Assembly: GCF_002174305.1 (NCBI RefSeq)
Contig: NZ_MIJB01000014.1
Coordinates: forward strand, 62,001-126,000
DNA: 64,000 nt
Direction of reading: 5' to 3'
DNA from: Aeromicrobium sp. PE09-221
GTDB lineage: Bacteria; Actinomycetota; Actinomycetes; Propionibacteriales; Nocardioidaceae
The notes under the pieces were generated by a model. It had not been told where the DNA came from, did no database searches, and saw nothing but the letters and a program-made list of their open reading frames with translations. Shown piece after piece: positions 33,420 through 42,366 of the stretch; position 1 is the first letter of the stretch, and every line of letters starts with the position of its first letter. Made by a program: the position numbers and the translations under genes.

Positions 33420-33733
33420 GCGAGCTGGTCTTGGTTGAAGAAGGTGGGGATGTCCTTGGCGAGTTGGAGGTCGCCTTCGACCTGGAGTTTGCCGGCGAGG
33501 AAGGCCTCGACGCCGTCGAGGTCGCCGCGGAGGACGGAGATGAGGTCCTCGTCGGAGGCGATGAGCGTGACGTCGGGGTCGGCGGCGGTGCCGTCGTGGA
33601 CGGTCAGGCCGTCGCTGGTGAGGACGACGTAGGCGGGGGTGGAGACGTTGAGCTGGACGGTTCCCTCGGCGCCGTCTGCGGCGTCGGCGTCGTAGGCGGC
33701 GGGGAGCTTGTTGAGAAACTCGGAGGCGGACAT
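33416..33733 (-). CDS. SCP2 sterol-binding-domain-like protein (copy 1)
   Basis: 105 residues from ATG 33733; the open frame continues far upstream through the operator and antisense to the TetR gene, which is not plausible coding. Differs from copy 2 (28413-28730) at only a handful of residues (NKLPAAYDADAAD versus NMLPPAYDAEAAD, and the end FFNQDQLA versus FFNKDQLA). First gene of the operon SCP2-VOC-CMD-SDR-FMN enzyme-esterase-SRPBCC. Confidence 0.85.
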   Translation of the reverse strand: MSASEFLNKLPAAYDADAADGAEGTVQLNVSTPAYVVLTSDGLTVHDGTAADPDVTLIASDEDLISVLRGDLDGVEAFLAGKLQVEGDLQLAKDIPTFFNQDQLA

Positions 33734-33771
33734 CGGGTGGAACTTCCTCTCAGGCATGGAATGAAACGAAA

Positions 33772-33820
33772 ACCTACGCTGTAGGTGACACACGCCACAG
33801 ACTAAACCTACGTTGTAGGA
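33772..33820. promoter_or_regulatory. Paired TetR-type operators between SCP2 operon and its TetR
   Basis: Site 1 (33772-33786) ACCTAC-GCT-GTAGGT and site 2 (33806-33820) ACCTAC-GTT-GTAGGA, 34 bases centre to centre, the same spacing as at 28756-28805. They occupy the divergent promoter of SCP2 copy 1 and the TetR gene, so the regulator probably controls itself and the whole regulon. Confidence 0.85.
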
Positions 33821-33847
33821 ATAGCAACGGTGGGGCATGATGGACCA

Positions 33848-34543
33848 ATGAGCAGCGTCAAAGCCAAGCCCGCTCGACGAGGACGCCCGCCGCGGGGGAG
33901 CGAGCTCCTGTCCCGCCAGCGGGTGCTGGAGGCCGCCCTCGCGCTCGTTGACGAGGAGGGCCTCGATGCGATCAGCATGCGCAAGCTGGCGTTGCGCCTC
34001 GATGTCGATCCGATGAGTTTCTACAATCACGTCGACGGTAAGGACGCACTGCTCGACGGCATCGCCGAGATGATGTTGTCCTCCATCGGCTTTCCCGAGA
34101 CCGTTGGTGACAGCGAGCACAAGGGGCTGCGGGAGAGCATGGAGGTCATGGCGCGGAAGTTCCGGCAGGCCATGCTGGACCATCCGCGAGCGGCACCTGT
34201 GGTGCTGACCCGACAGCTTCCGTCGATCGTCGCGCTGGCTCCCATCGAAGCCGTGATAGGTCCGCTGCTTGCCGCCGGCTATCCATCGGACAAGGCGGTT
34301 CATGCTCTGCGCTCCGTCCTCGCCTTCCTGATTGGAGCGTTGATGAGGGAAGTTGGGGCAGCGCCGACTTTCAGTGCCAGCGACTCTGAAGCGAGCCGGC
34401 AGCGGGAAGCCGATCTGCGAGCTTCGGGACTGCCTGCAGTGATGGCCACTGCCGCGCACCTGGCTGTGATCGACCACGAGACGGAGTTCGAGTTCGGTCT
34501 CGCGCTCCTGCTTGACTCGCTGGATAATCAGCTTCGTCCTTAG
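33848..34543 (+). CDS. TetR-family regulator of the BVMO/SCP2 regulon
   Basis: 231 residues. DNA-binding helices: RQRVLEAALALVDEEGLDAI, SMRKLALRLDVDPMSFYNHV. The N-terminus is basic (KAKPARRGRPPRG) and a larger C-terminal domain of the TetR_C (tetracycline-repressor-like) type follows. It is divergent from SCP2 copy 1 with the operator pair between. The ligand is presumably a pathway substrate or intermediate. The 146 bases after its stop hold no gene. Confidence 0.88.
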   Translation: MSSVKAKPARRGRPPRGSELLSRQRVLEAALALVDEEGLDAISMRKLALRLDVDPMSFYNHVDGKDALLDGIAEMMLSSIGFPETVGDSEHKGLRESMEVMARKFRQAMLDHPRAAPVVLTRQLPSIVALAPIEAVIGPLLAAGYPSDKAVHALRSVLAFLIGALMREVGAAPTFSASDSEASRQREADLRASGLPAVMATAAHLAVIDHETEFEFGLALLLDSLDNQLRP

Positions 34544-34690
34544 CTTTTTACGCCGTGCGACGAGTGACCGGCGTTAGGCCACGGTGATCCTTGGCGGACG
34601 ATGGCACTCGAAAGCCAAACGATAGGCACATGAAGTGCTCCACGGACAGTTACGGCGTGCCCAATTCCCGCCGCCACCGGAATGGAACCG

Positions 34691-36022
34691 CTACTCATGG
34701 CGGAGTGCGTCGATGGGGTCCTTGCTGGCGGCGCGGATGGCGGGGAGTGTGCCTGCGGTGAAGGCGATGCCGATGATGACGGCAGCCACCGCAGCGATCA
34801 GGGTTGGTGTGAAGGAGATCAGTTGGAGTCCTGGGAGGTCTGCGAGGGGGCCTTCGGCGAGGACTTGGTTCACCCATGGTGCGAGGGCGACGGGGGTGGT
34901 GATGCCGATGGTGGCGGAGAGGACGCCGATGGTGACCGCCTCGAGGCTGAACAGGGTGAACACGCGTCGGGAGGTGAGGCCGAGGGCTTTGAGGAGTCCG
35001 ATCTCGCGGGTGCGTTCCTGGACGCTCATCAGGAGGGTGTTGATGATGCCGAGGCTGCCGGCCAGCAGCGTGATCGCGGCGAAGCCGATGAGCATGAGCA
35101 GGATCGCGTCGAAGAAGGCGCGGAACTGGCCGAGGATGTCGTCGATGGTGCGGCCCTGGAACCCGGTCTCGTCGAGTCTTTCCTGGACGGCGGCGACCGA
35201 GTCCGCGACAGGGGTCCCTTGTTCGGTGGTGACGGTCACGGCTGCGAGGGCCCACCGGTTCTTCTGCTCGTCGGGCAGTCCGCGGGCCTGAATGTCGTAG
35301 ATCGCTTCGGCGAGTGCGACGCTGGGCGTCGCGGCGGGTGTGCTGAAGGTCAGCACCGGGTCGGTGACGCCGACGACGGTGGCGGTGAGGGTCTCTTGTG
35401 TTCCGGTCGGGTCGGTGACGCCGAGGAGGAGGGTACGGCCGGCGAGGTCGTCGGCGCTGTCGAGTCCGAGGATCTTCACGTAGTCGCGTGGCAGGAGGAT
35501 CTGCGGTTCGTCACTGTCGAGGTCGGGTTGCGTGCCGGCGGCGAGGGGGAATCGGACGCCGGGGATGCCGGGGCTGAGGGAGAGTTTCCATCGGTCGGCT
35601 TCGGGCGCGTCTTCGAGCTGCAGGTAGTCGACGCGGACGGGACGGACGGTGTGGACGCGCTCGACGCCGTCGAGGGAACGCAGGGTGTCGAGGTCGTCGG
35701 TGGTGAGGAGTTCGGTCTGCCCGGAGGATGCGCCCAGGAGCACCGATCCGGAGCTGCCGATCCCGCCGACGGTCGGGGCGTCGGGGTCGTAGCGGACGAT
35801 GTCCCCTTCGACCTCGCCTGCGGGTTTGGTGACGGTGAGGGTGTCTTCGGAGCCGACGGTGGCGACGGTGTCGTCGATGTAGCTGTTCAGCCCGTTGTTG
35901 ACTGCCAGCGTGAGGGCGAGGGTGAACGCGCCGATCACGATCGCCAGCGCGGTCAGGGAGGTGCGCAGCCGGTTGCGGAAGGTGCCGGCGACGGCGGTGC
36001 GGACGAGGTCACGGGTCTTCAT
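34691..36022 (-). CDS. ABC transporter permease, MacB/FtsX type
   Basis: 443 residues. One N-terminal membrane helix ([20 protein letters not shown]), a large extracytoplasmic MacB-like domain of about 250 residues, then three C-terminal helices ([20 protein letters not shown] etc.) with the FtsX signature [20 protein letters not shown]. It ends [12 protein letters not shown], characteristic of the family. It is coupled to the ATPase gene by an ATGA overlap. Such MacB-type pairs export peptides, lipids or antibiotics; the substrate is unknown. Confidence 0.9.
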   Translation of the reverse strand: MKTRDLVRTAVAGTFRNRLRTSLTALAIVIGAFTLALTLAVNNGLNSYIDDTVATVGSEDTLTVTKPAGEVEGDIVRYDPDAPTVGGIGSSGSVLLGASSGQTELLTTDDLDTLRSLDGVERVHTVRPVRVDYLQLEDAPEADRWKLSLSPGIPGVRFPLAAGTQPDLDSDEPQILLPRDYVKILGLDSADDLAGRTLLLGVTDPTGTQETLTATVVGVTDPVLTFSTPAATPSVALAEAIYDIQARGLPDEQKNRWALAAVTVTTEQGTPVADSVAAVQERLDETGFQGRTIDDILGQFRAFFDAILLMLIGFAAITLLAGSLGIINTLLMSVQERTREIGLLKALGLTSRRVFTLFSLEAVTIGVLSATIGITTPVALAPWVNQVLAEGPLADLPGLQLISFTPTLIAAVAAVIIGIAFTAGTLPAIRAASKDPIDALRHE

Positions 36023-36717
36023 GCCGCCCTCCTCTCGTCGGCGACGACACGGCCGTCAGCGATCGTGACCGCGCGGTCGCAGTGGGCGGCGAGGTCGGGG
36101 TCGTGGGTGACGATGACGAGGGTGATGCCCTGTTCCCGGTTGAGGGTGAACAAGGTGTCCTCGACGGCCTGCCCGGTGGCGGTGTCGAGGTTGCCGGTGG
36201 GTTCGTCGGCGAAGATCACCTCGGGGTCGTTGATCAGCGCGCGGGCGATCACGACCCGCTGCTTCTGCCCGCCGGACAGATCGGTGGCGCGGTTCCGCGC
36301 CTTGTCGGCCATGTCCAGGCGCTCGAGCGCCGCCAGCGCCTTGCGCTCGCGTTCCTTGCGGGAGACGCCGGCGATGCTCAGCGGGAGGGCGACGTTGTCG
36401 AGGACCGATGCGCCGGCGATGAGGAAGAACTGCTGGAACACGAACCCGAAGGTGTCGTTGCGGGTGCGGGCCACCCGTGACGCGGAGAGTCTGGTGGTGT
36501 CGGTGCCGTCCAGCGTGATGGTCCCCGTGCTGGGAGTGTCCAGCAACGCCATGACGTGCATGAGGGTGGACTTGCCCGATCCACTCTTACCGACGATAGC
36601 CAGCGACTCCCCACGGGCAATGCTCAGATCGACTCCCCGCAGCGCGGTGAAGGCAGACGAGCCTTCCCCGTAGGTCTTGGTTACGTTCGAGACGGTGATC
36701 AGATCAGCGGACGTCAT
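36019..36717 (-). CDS. ABC transporter ATP-binding protein (MacB/LolD type)
   Basis: 232 residues from ATG 36717. Walker [10 protein letters not shown] at about 43-51, Q-loop FVFQQFF, signature LSGGQKQR at about 147, Walker [14 protein letters not shown]-loop VTHD. The [12 protein letters not shown] sequence is typical for lipoprotein-releasing/MacB ATPases. It partners with the permease just downstream. Confidence 0.95.
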   Translation of the reverse strand: MTSADLITVSNVTKTYGEGSSAFTALRGVDLSIARGESLAIVGKSGSGKSTLMHVMALLDTPSTGTITLDGTDTTRLSASRVARTRNDTFGFVFQQFFLIAGASVLDNVALPLSIAGVSRKERERKALAALERLDMADKARNRATDLSGGQKQRVVIARALINDPEVIFADEPTGNLDTATGQAVEDTLFTLNREQGITLVIVTHDPDLAAHCDRAVTIADGRVVADERRAA

Positions 36718-37382
36718 CCGGTCGTGCCCTGTTCTGCCGTCGCACGTGCTTTCGGCCGGTCGATCCACCACCCCACCGCCAGCACGATCAGGTTGAGCGT
36801 GAGGGTGGTGGCGGCGAGCAGCTTGACGTTCTCCGGCGGGGTGGCCAGTTGGGAGAGGAGTTGGATGCCGATCAGGAGGGTGAAGATTCCGACGGCGGAG
36901 CGGGTACTCATGCCCATGCGTGAGCGGAACACGGCCCAGACGATGACCGCCGCGCCCAGCAGCCCGATCTCCAGGGTCGCCGCCGGGACGGGGATGTCCC
37001 ACATGCCCAAGCCCACCCTGGGCCCGCCGAACCACAGGTCGAGGTCGGGGCGGTGCACGATCAGGTCGAGGATCCAGTGCGAGAACACCACGGCGCCGAG
37101 CACGATCGATGGTCGCCACGGAAGTTTGAACAGTCTCGCCAGGCCGATCACCAGCGCGGTCCAGAGGACTGCGGCAGGCAGGCTGTGCGTGAAGGGCATG
37201 TAGTCGAGGTGGATCGGGGATCCTGGGAGGTCGGCGTCGACGCGGGCGACCTCGACACCGGCGATGATCAGCGGCGCCCAGGCCAGATCCAGCGTCTGGG
37301 AGGCGGAGAGGTAACTCCACAGCGGGGCACGGCTGTCGACCGCCTTGCCGGCGAAGCCGGCGGCGAAGTGTCCGACCAGCAT
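36714..37382 (-). CDS. Multi-pass membrane protein (metal-dependent-hydrolase-like)
   Basis: 222 residues from ATG 37382, which shares a base with the preceding stop. Five or so hydrophobic helices. Conserved His/Asp positions include MLVGHFAAGF, THSLPAAVLWTA, FSHWILDLIVHRPD, a pattern seen in membrane proteins annotated as metal-dependent hydrolases. It is coupled to the ABC ATPase. Function unproven. Confidence 0.65.
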   Translation of the reverse strand: MLVGHFAAGFAGKAVDSRAPLWSYLSASQTLDLAWAPLIIAGVEVARVDADLPGSPIHLDYMPFTHSLPAAVLWTALVIGLARLFKLPWRPSIVLGAVVFSHWILDLIVHRPDLDLWFGGPRVGLGMWDIPVPAATLEIGLLGAAVIVWAVFRSRMGMSTRSAVGIFTLLIGIQLLSQLATPPENVKLLAATTLTLNLIVLAVGWWIDRPKARATAEQGTTG

Positions 37383-38047
37383 CAGCGGCCGCCCCCGGTA
37401 GCGGGCATCCACCCGGTCGGGGTGGTGATCAGCAGCCGCTGCCCTGCGGTCTTCGGGTCGGTGACGACATCGAGGAGCGCCTCGGCGGCGTTGTCCATCG
37501 GGAGGGTCGGCAGGCCCGGGACCTTCCCGACCTGATCGAGCCGCTTGACGGCCGCCTTCTCCGTGAGGGCAGTCGTGTCCCTGAGGTTGACCGGGTACAC
37601 GATCGTCCACTCCAGCCCGGAGGCCTGCAGTATCTTGTCGGCGGCAGCCTTGTCGTGAAGGAACTTGCCCAGCGCGGTCCTGTAGACGAGCTTGGCGAGC
37701 CCCGACGCCTTCTCGGCGGTGTCGCCGGCGCCGAAGACCGACACAAGCACCAGGCGGGTGACGCCGGCCTGCTTGACCGCGTCGATGACCCTCGGGAGGC
37801 GCTGCTGCATGAACGTTCCATCGCTGGTCTTGCCGGTGATCGACACCACCACCACATCGGCGCCCTTCGCAGCGCTAGCGAGGGGAGCGGTGTCCTCGGC
37901 TGATCCCTGGACGATCGTGACGCCCTTGCTCCTCGGCACAGCATCGGGGCGGCGCGCGAACGCGACCACCTCATGTGCTGCTGCGGTTGCTTGTGTGGTG
38001 AAACGCGATCCGACATTGCCGGTCGCTCCCAGTACGACGATTCTCAT
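37382..38047 (-). CDS. NAD(P)-binding protein, NmrA-like atypical SDR
   Basis: 221 residues with N-terminal GATGNVGS nucleotide loop, then HEVVAFARRPD and ADVVVVSITG strands. It has no YxxxK active-site pair in the classical place, consistent with the atypical NmrA/YwnB-like group that senses or reduces with NAD(P)H. Coupled to the TetR gene upstream (ATGA) and the membrane protein downstream. Confidence 0.8.
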   Translation of the reverse strand: MRIVVLGATGNVGSRFTTQATAAAHEVVAFARRPDAVPRSKGVTIVQGSAEDTAPLASAAKGADVVVVSITGKTSDGTFMQQRLPRVIDAVKQAGVTRLVLVSVFGAGDTAEKASGLAKLVYRTALGKFLHDKAAADKILQASGLEWTIVYPVNLRDTTALTEKAAVKRLDQVGKVPGLPTLPMDNAAEALLDVVTDPKTAGQRLLITTPTGWMPATGGGR

Positions 38048-38643
38048 AGCGACTCCTTCTGCATAACGTTGATAGCGGTGTGCTCCGGGACGTCAAAGGA
38101 CGTCTCCAGGGCTCCCTCCAAGGTCGTGATACACAAATCGATGACCTGCTCACGGACGAGGCCGCCGGCCTCGACGGACTGGCGGGCGGTGAACTCGACG
38201 AACGCGAGCCACCCTCCGAGCGCCAGCCGGGTACGCGGGGTGTCCGGCTGACCGGCGTGCTCCAGCAGCCAACGCATGTGCAGTTGGTGATTGGCCTGCG
38301 ACAACTCCTGCACCGTCGGCACCGCCGCAGCCGCCGTGTACAACTCCCGCACGGCGCCGCCACTGGCTGCGAAGAAGTTCAGGTAGGCGCCCAAGGCCCG
38401 CTGCAGGTTTTCCCGAGCGCTGAGTGCCGGATCCGGTCTGGTCGCCTCCAGCAACCGATCCGATTCCGCATGAAGCACCGCCTCCAGCAGCGCCTCCTTG
38501 CCCGAGAAGTAGTGATACACCAGCGCACGAGTCACCCCGGCGTCCTTCGCGATCGCACTCATCGACGCGCCCGCGACACCATCTCGAGTGAAGTGCTCAG
38601 CGGCGACCCGGACGATCTGCTCGGAACGATCCTCAGCCCGCAT
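38044..38643 (-). CDS. TetR-family regulator
   Basis: 199 residues from ATG 38643; a GTG at 38667 would add eight residues but lies inside the operator. HTH region: EQIVRVAAEHFTRDGVAGAS, MSAIAKDAGVTRALVYHYFS, GKEALLEAVL. It is the first gene of the operon TetR-NmrA-membrane protein-ABC ATPase-permease and is divergent from the SDR at 38696. It probably represses both directions through the 42-base palindrome between them. Confidence 0.88.
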   Translation of the reverse strand: MRAEDRSEQIVRVAAEHFTRDGVAGASMSAIAKDAGVTRALVYHYFSGKEALLEAVLHAESDRLLEATRPDPALSARENLQRALGAYLNFFAASGGAVRELYTAAAAVPTVQELSQANHQLHMRWLLEHAGQPDTPRTRLALGGWLAFVEFTARQSVEAGGLVREQVIDLCITTLEGALETSFDVPEHTAINVMQKESL

Positions 38644-38660
38644 GCGCCCACGACTTGGAT

Positions 38661-38702
38661 TTGACACGTGTCTAATTATACGTCATATTAGTCATGTGTC
38701 AA
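38661..38702. promoter_or_regulatory. Large operator palindrome, divergent TetR/SDR promoter
   Basis: Left arm TTGACACGTGTCTAAT (38661-38676) and right arm ATTAGTCATGTGTCAA (38687-38702) pair at 14 of 16 positions around a ten-base AT-rich spacer. The right arm contains the GTG start of the SDR and the left arm overlaps the longer TetR start, implying very short or leaderless transcripts. Confidence 0.7.
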
Positions 38703-39571
38703 ACAATGAATCGAGCACCCCGCAGAAGTGGACCGCCACCGACCTGCCCGATCTGACCGGACAGCGGTGGCTGATCACCGGCGCCAGCAACGGACTCGGT
38801 CTGGCCACCGCACGGGCCGCCGCCGAACACGGCGCACAAGTCATCCTCGCGGTGCGCAACCCCGACAAAGGCGAACAGATCGCCCGCACCCTGCCGAGCG
38901 CCACTGTCCTCCCGCTCGACCTGTCCTCCCTAGAGGCCGTGCGCACAGCCGCAGCGCGGACCGGCGAGGTGGACGTGCTGATCAACAACGCCGGCACGCA
39001 GACCGTGCAGCGCGAAGAGACCATTGACGGATTCGAGGCGAACCTGGGCGTGAACCTCCTCGGCCCCTTCTTGTTCACCCACCTCGTGCTTCCCCAGGTG
39101 CGGCGCCGGGTGGTGATCCTCGGGTCGATGGCGCACAAGCGGGCCCGCTTCGACTTCGACGACCCGCACTTCCGCCACCGCCCCTGGAAAGCCGGGACCG
39201 CCTACGCACAGTCCAAACTCGGCGACATGCTCTGGGGATACGAGCTGAACCGCCGCCTCCTCGCAGACGGCACCAGTGTGGACATGCAACTCGCGCACCC
39301 CGGCTGGTCACCCACCGCCGTCGCCAACCCCACCGGCAACCCGGTCATCGGATGGGCTGCCGGTGTCATCGGCCAGCCACCCGCGATGGGCGCCCTGCCC
39401 ACCCTCTACGCCGCCACCCAACACCTCACGCCCGGCAGCTACATCGGCCCCGGCGGCCCCTTCGAACTGCGCGGCTACCCCAAAACCGTCGAACGCGCCG
39501 CCGCAGCAAGCGACCCGGACGCCGCCCGCCGGGTATGGGAGTTCGCCTCCCACGAAGTCGGCACCGCCTGA
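38696..39571 (+). CDS. SDR family oxidoreductase
   Basis: 291 residues from GTG 38696 (no in-frame ATG before the cofactor motif; longer upstream frame runs antisense through the TetR gene). Motifs ITGASNGLG, VLINNAGTQT, YAQSK and HPGWSPTAV. It is a close homologue of the SDR at 31418-32320, sharing GSMAHK, FDDPHF and GQPP..GAL.TLYAAT blocks. Controlled by the adjacent TetR/operator. Substrate unknown. Confidence 0.85.
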   Translation: MSNNESSTPQKWTATDLPDLTGQRWLITGASNGLGLATARAAAEHGAQVILAVRNPDKGEQIARTLPSATVLPLDLSSLEAVRTAAARTGEVDVLINNAGTQTVQREETIDGFEANLGVNLLGPFLFTHLVLPQVRRRVVILGSMAHKRARFDFDDPHFRHRPWKAGTAYAQSKLGDMLWGYELNRRLLADGTSVDMQLAHPGWSPTAVANPTGNPVIGWAAGVIGQPPAMGALPTLYAATQHLTPGSYIGPGGPFELRGYPKTVERAAAASDPDAARRVWEFASHEVGTA

Positions 39572-39747
39572 CTTTGTTTCAGGGTCGACTGTTTGTCGAC
39601 GACGAAGAGTGATCACATTGGAGGACTATCGCGGCGTCGTTCAGATCACGACGCCAGTCCGCATCCCCTCGGGTCAGCTACTGTGTCGCTGTCGCGCGTC
39701 AAGATTTTGGCAGGGTCGTTATGTAGGTCCTGAAGGAGAATTTGAAG

Positions 39748-40305
39748 ATGGGAAGACACCCGCAGATTCCGGTGGAGCAGAAGACCCGGATCGTGCTCAG
39801 CGTGATCGCTGGCGAGTTGTCGATCGCTGATGCTGCTCGTCGCGAGAAAGTCAGCGAGTAGTCGATAAGTCGCTGGAAGGCTGAGTTCCTCGATGCCGGC
39901 AAGACCGCGCTGGCGGCTGGTCGTAGTGCGCCGTCGAGCCGAGAAGAACAGCTCGAGGCTGAGGTGGTCGAGCTGACGCAGGCCCTCGGTGAGGCGGCCG
40001 TGGAGATCCGGGTCTGGAAGAAGAGCGCCGAGGGCCGCTTGGGACCTCGAGGTGATCAGGCGCGAGTTTGGGATGTCGACCGCGAGGTGGTGCAGGAAAT
40101 TTGACATCCCGGAACGGAACGGGCGACGTTGGCAGGCCAAAGCCAGCCGTGACGTTCCAGCGCGTGGTCCGTGGCCGTAGCCAGCCTGGGACGCCGCACG
40201 AGATCGGGTCCTGGCGCACGCGTCTGCTCACCCGGTGCCGGGTCATCGCAAGACCTGGGCGCTGGTCCGTCGCGACGGTCACGTCGTGTCAGAGGTGACA
40301 GTGCG
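39748..40305 (+). pseudogene. IS3-family transposase remnant (orfA with stop, orfB fragment)
   Basis: ATG 39748 opens an OrfA (MGRHPQIPVEQKTRIVLSVI..) with an in-frame TAG after KVSE, continuing SISRWKAEFLDAGKTAL and ending about 40104. In another frame an OrfB start follows: REFGMSTARWCRKFDIPERN, then VPGHRKTWALVRRDGHVVSE before homology stops near 40305. No inverted repeats are recognisable and the rest of orfB is missing. The 176 bases before it and 180 after hold no gene. Confidence 0.75.
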
Positions 40306-40487
40306 CCAACCAGTTTGCGAATTCGGCGATCCATAAAGCTGATGCCTACGAGGCATGAGCAATGTGTGCCATGAACCAATACCGCGTCCTTGATTGACGA
40401 TATGTCAAGATTGTGTCTAGCATCACACCAGTGATCGCTGTGAATCCCGTACAGCGGCTCTCGTCATGGGAATGAGAAGGAATTCTG

Positions 40488-41486
40488 ATGAAGCGTGCGT
40501 TGAAGAAGGCAGCCATTCTGGTCGCGGCGATGAGTACGATCATGGCTGCGGGGGCATGTGGGAGCGGTGAGTCTGGGCAAGGGAATGCTGACGACCTGAC
40601 AGTTCTTCGTGTTGCGGTGAACTCTGGAATCTCCTCGCTCCCAGTCAAAATTGCGATGGAGAATGGCATCTTCGAGGAGAATGGCCTCGCAATCGAGTTG
40701 ACTGAGGGGTCCGATGTTCCCGCGTGGCAGGCCGCGGTCGGCAAGCAATTTGACATCGTGGTGACTTCGCCGGCGAACTATGGGCCGTCGGTCGCCAAGG
40801 GTCTGGATAACACGGTCTTGTACAACATGACGCAGTCGGGTGAGGGATACCTGTCAATCCCGATCGTGTCGCGCGATCCGATCACCAAGTTCGCTGATCT
40901 TGAAGGCAAGACGATCGGCGCCACTGCTTTGACCGGAACGTCGCCGGATGGACTCAAGTACCTGCTTTCGGAGGCGGGGCTTTCTCCTGACTCCATCAAG
41001 CTCATCCAACTTCCATACAGCGCACACCCAGATAACTTGAAGGCCGGCAACGTCGATGCGGTGCTGTCGGCTAATCCGTACTTCCCGGGCCTTGCAGAGG
41101 ACGGGTTCCACGTCTTCCCTGAAGATGTTCCGGCTGCTGCGATGGCCGCGGTCACGAACGGAAAGTCAAAGACCGCGTCCCCGCTGATGTTTTGCGCGAA
41201 CACCGTGTGGGTGGAAAAGAACGCTGATGTGGTCAACGCATGGGTCAAGTCCGTGCAGGAAGCTGCGAAATTCTCGAATGAGAACAAGGAAGAGGCGCGC
41301 GCGATCCTCACTCAGTGGTTGAACTTCTCTGACGACCTCGCGGCGCAGGTGATCATTCCCGACTTTGAGGAGGAGGTCGACGCCGAGCTCATCGAGACCC
41401 ACATGCTCGGGACGTGGGACATCCTCAAGAACAACGGTGGTGTTCAAGGTGAGTTCCCGCTCGACAAGTTGAAGATCCATAAGTGA
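40488..41486 (+). CDS. ABC transporter substrate-binding lipoprotein (NMT1/SsuA type)
   Basis: 332 residues. Lipoprotein signal: KRALKKAAILVAAM.. with lipobox AAGAC, mature Cys about 25. The NMT1/THI5-like fold is suggested by LRVAVNSGISSLPVKIAMENG and the SDVPAWQAAVGKQFDIV region. This family binds sulfonates, pyrimidines, taurine or aromatic acids. Ribosome-binding site GAAGGA. Followed by an ATPase and two permeases, giving a complete importer. Confidence 0.88.
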   Translation: MKRALKKAAILVAAMSTIMAAGACGSGESGQGNADDLTVLRVAVNSGISSLPVKIAMENGIFEENGLAIELTEGSDVPAWQAAVGKQFDIVVTSPANYGPSVAKGLDNTVLYNMTQSGEGYLSIPIVSRDPITKFADLEGKTIGATALTGTSPDGLKYLLSEAGLSPDSIKLIQLPYSAHPDNLKAGNVDAVLSANPYFPGLAEDGFHVFPEDVPAAAMAAVTNGKSKTASPLMFCANTVWVEKNADVVNAWVKSVQEAAKFSNENKEEARAILTQWLNFSDDLAAQVIIPDFEEEVDAELIETHMLGTWDILKNNGGVQGEFPLDKLKIHK

Positions 41487-41517
41487 GAGCGCTGGGAATG
41501 AAGGCAGGGAGCCGCAC

Positions 41518-42363
41518 ATGAGGCGTTCCACCATGGCTGGTGATGCACAGACGAATGACGAGCCGGAGGAGTCGGCGTCCTCGCCCGTGTATGAGTTGAA
41601 GGAGGTGGCGGTTGATCTGACGGGCGTGCTTGGCACTCGTCGGATCTTGTCGGACATCTCGCTAACGGTCCACCAGCGAGAGATCGTGGGAATCGTCGGT
41701 CGCTCTGGAACGGGTAAAACCACGTTGATGCGTGCTCTCGGGGGACTGACGGCACCCGCGGCGGGGGAACTCCTCCTGAACGGGGAGCCGATCTCGGGTA
41801 CTCCCGAGGGCGTCGTCACGATCTTTCAGGATTATGGCAACGCGCTGCTCCCTTGGCGCACTGTTGCCAAGAATGTCGCACTTCCTCTCGAAGGTCGGAT
41901 GCGGCGCTCTGAGATTCGTGAGCGCGTTGACCGGGCGATTGATTCTGTGCAGCTCCGGGGTCGCGAGAATGACTACCTGAACAGCCTGTCGGGAGGCATG
42001 CAACAGCGGGTACAGATTGCCAGGGCGTTGGCCGTCAACCCTGCTGTACTTCTGATGGATGAGCCATTTGGGGCCTTGGATGCTTTGACCAAGGCGTCCC
42101 TTCAAGACGTCTTGCTCGACCTACATAGTCACAACGACGCGACGATCATCTTCATCACACACGACTTGGATGAGGCGATCTATCTGAGCGACCGTACCTT
42201 CGTTATTTCTGGCGATGTGAGTGCAGGAGATCCCGGTCATCTCTCACTCGAACTTGATGTGGAGCTGCCTCGACCACGACACCAAGTTCGCACGCGAGAG
42301 TCGCCGGACTATCTTTTCTTGCGACATACGTTAGGCGATGCGATCGACTTGGCGAGAGGTTGA
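41518..42363 (+). CDS. ABC transporter ATP-binding protein (SsuB/TauB type)
   Basis: 281 residues; a second ATG six codons in is an alternative start. Walker A GRSGTGKTT, Q-loop TIFQDYGNALLPW, signature SLSGGMQQR, Walker B VLLMDEPFGALDALT, switch FITHDLDEAI. The LPW after the Q-loop and DEPFGALD are the nitrate/sulfonate/taurine-importer type. It follows the substrate-binding gene by 31 bases. Confidence 0.94.
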   Translation: MRRSTMAGDAQTNDEPEESASSPVYELKEVAVDLTGVLGTRRILSDISLTVHQREIVGIVGRSGTGKTTLMRALGGLTAPAAGELLLNGEPISGTPEGVVTIFQDYGNALLPWRTVAKNVALPLEGRMRRSEIRERVDRAIDSVQLRGRENDYLNSLSGGMQQRVQIARALAVNPAVLLMDEPFGALDALTKASLQDVLLDLHSHNDATIIFITHDLDEAIYLSDRTFVISGDVSAGDPGHLSLELDVELPRPRHQVRTRESPDYLFLRHTLGDAIDLARG

Positions 42364-42366
42364 GGC

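Noticed and set aside
34682-36673. 663-codon plus-strand open frame
   Set aside because: Antisense to the MacB-type permease and ATPase, whose motifs are complete.
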